Below are positions 63,491 through 64,000 of a stretch of DNA of 64,000 nucleotides, piece by piece. The DNA lies in contig JAKUHH010000084.1 in NCBI GenBank assembly GCA_022701365.1, forward strand, positions 682,001 through 746,000. The letters are read 5' to 3'. The position numbers and the translations under genes are program-made. Within the stretch, counting starts at the first letter, position 1, and every line of letters starts with the position of its first letter. The notes beneath the pieces are model-generated. The model was not told where the DNA came from. It did no database searches and was given only the letters and a program-made list of their open reading frames with translations. The stretch is from Mycocentrospora acerina (lineage: Eukaryota; Ascomycota; Dothideomycetes; Pleosporales).

Positions 63491-64000
63491 ATGTTTACAA
63501 AAGACGAATGGATGCGAAAAACCTTCCTGCAGATTAGAGTCTATTCGGGAGTCCGGGATCTTGTTCAAAACGGAAAAAGTAAAGAGGAACTTGCTGACAA
63601 CTTGGTGTTGTGGGATAAAAGTTGCAGAGAAGAAGTAGAAGAGAAGAATAGAAAGGCTGAGGAAATTATCAGAGAGAAAACGGACGGAGAAAAAAAGTCG
63701 AAAGTCACCATGGGCTCAGGACATGATCAGACAACTGCATCACGACCTGGTAGAACGAAACGCCCAGGTGGTTCAATACCGGCAGAGCGGCCCCCAAAAC
63801 GAGTGGATACTGGAAAGACGACCGATTCAAACCAAGATGGCGAGTTTGCCTTGGGAAGTAAACATACAAGCAAACCCAGGAGAAGTGGCCCAAGTAGAGC
63901 GTGTCGAACACGCTTCTCAGATGCAGCAGTTTTAGGTCCTGCAACGTCTTCAAAACCAGATGACGAGGCCCCATCAGATAGCTCTTCCTCTGACTCTAGC
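63491..64000 (+). CDS. Partial gene, unrecognised, cut by window edge
   Basis: From ATG 63491 the frame stays open for 170 codons to the end of the window, so the gene is truncated on the right. It begins MFTKDEWMRKTFLQIRVYSG, then a Glu/Lys-rich helical part (REEVEEKNRKAEEIIREK), and a basic, Ser/Pro-rich stretch (RPPKRVDTGKTTD, RRSGPSRACRTRF), ending in a Ser/Asp run. It looks like a nuclear, partly disordered protein. No domain is recognised. Confidence 0.55.
   Translation, partial: MFTKDEWMRKTFLQIRVYSGVRDLVQNGKSKEELADNLVLWDKSCREEVEEKNRKAEEIIREKTDGEKKSKVTMGSGHDQTTASRPGRTKRPGGSIPAERPPKRVDTGKTTDSNQDGEFALGSKHTSKPRRSGPSRACRTRFSDAAVLGPATSSKPDDEAPSDSSSSDSS

Noticed and set aside
1..64000. CRISPR arrays, bacterial operons, prophage or integron features
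   Set aside because: The DNA is eukaryotic, with spliceosomal introns, tRNA introns and a dispersed 5S gene. The tandem repeats lack the spacer structure of CRISPR.

Overview
The window looks like nuclear DNA of a filamentous ascomycete, most likely a Dothideomycete close to Pleosporales. This is inference. It rests on short GT-AG introns (about 45-90 bp, some longer), DUF3176, HET and AA1-like genes, Zn2Cys6 regulation, and dispersed intron-bearing tRNAs and 5S rRNA. I assembled exon structures by eye from splice signals and reading phase, so boundaries are models.

Layout. 1-10 kb: two DUF3176 membrane-protein paralogs on the minus strand. The left copy carries an in-frame TAG and sits between two diverged direct repeats. 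A small spliced gene for a secreted peptide precursor lies between the paralogs. 10-13 kb: gene-poor, with a 44-copy 18-bp minisatellite. 13-18.6 kb: a compact catabolic cluster of a GH35-type beta-galactosidase, a Zn2Cys6 regulator and a sugar transporter. 19-26 kb: gene-poor and repeat-bearing (a tandem duplication, about 50 copies of a hexanucleotide, an inverted repeat pair), with two uncertain open frames. 25.9-26.4 kb: tRNA-Glu(UUC) and tRNA-Ser(CGA), both with introns. 26.6-32 kb: two unrecognised genes and a drug-type MFS transporter. 33-35 kb: a 5S rRNA gene, a decayed 5S copy and a gene fragment. 35.5-41.3 kb: an AA1-like secreted protein, a HET-domain gene, a MITE-like element and a secreted amidohydrolase.

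From 42 kb the sequence becomes a dense housekeeping block: complex I assembly factor NDUFAF2, a calponin-family protein, U1 snRNP subunit C, RACK1 with an intronic U24/snR24-type snoRNA, a peroxisomal dienoyl-CoA isomerase, a three-domain isochorismatase-like/AlkB/GST protein, an SRAP (HMCES-type) DNA-repair protein divergent from an Mgr3-like TPR protein, and two unrecognised genes, the last cut by the window edge.

The observations I rate highest are: the calponin frame that stays open for 542 codons after its stop, through an acidic stretch and 32 copies of a 30-bp repeat; the triple-domain repair-type fusion whose isochorismatase part has lost catalytic residues; the galactoside cluster with clustered CreA-type sites; and the snoRNA in the RACK1 intron, which parallels yeast snR24 in ASC1.
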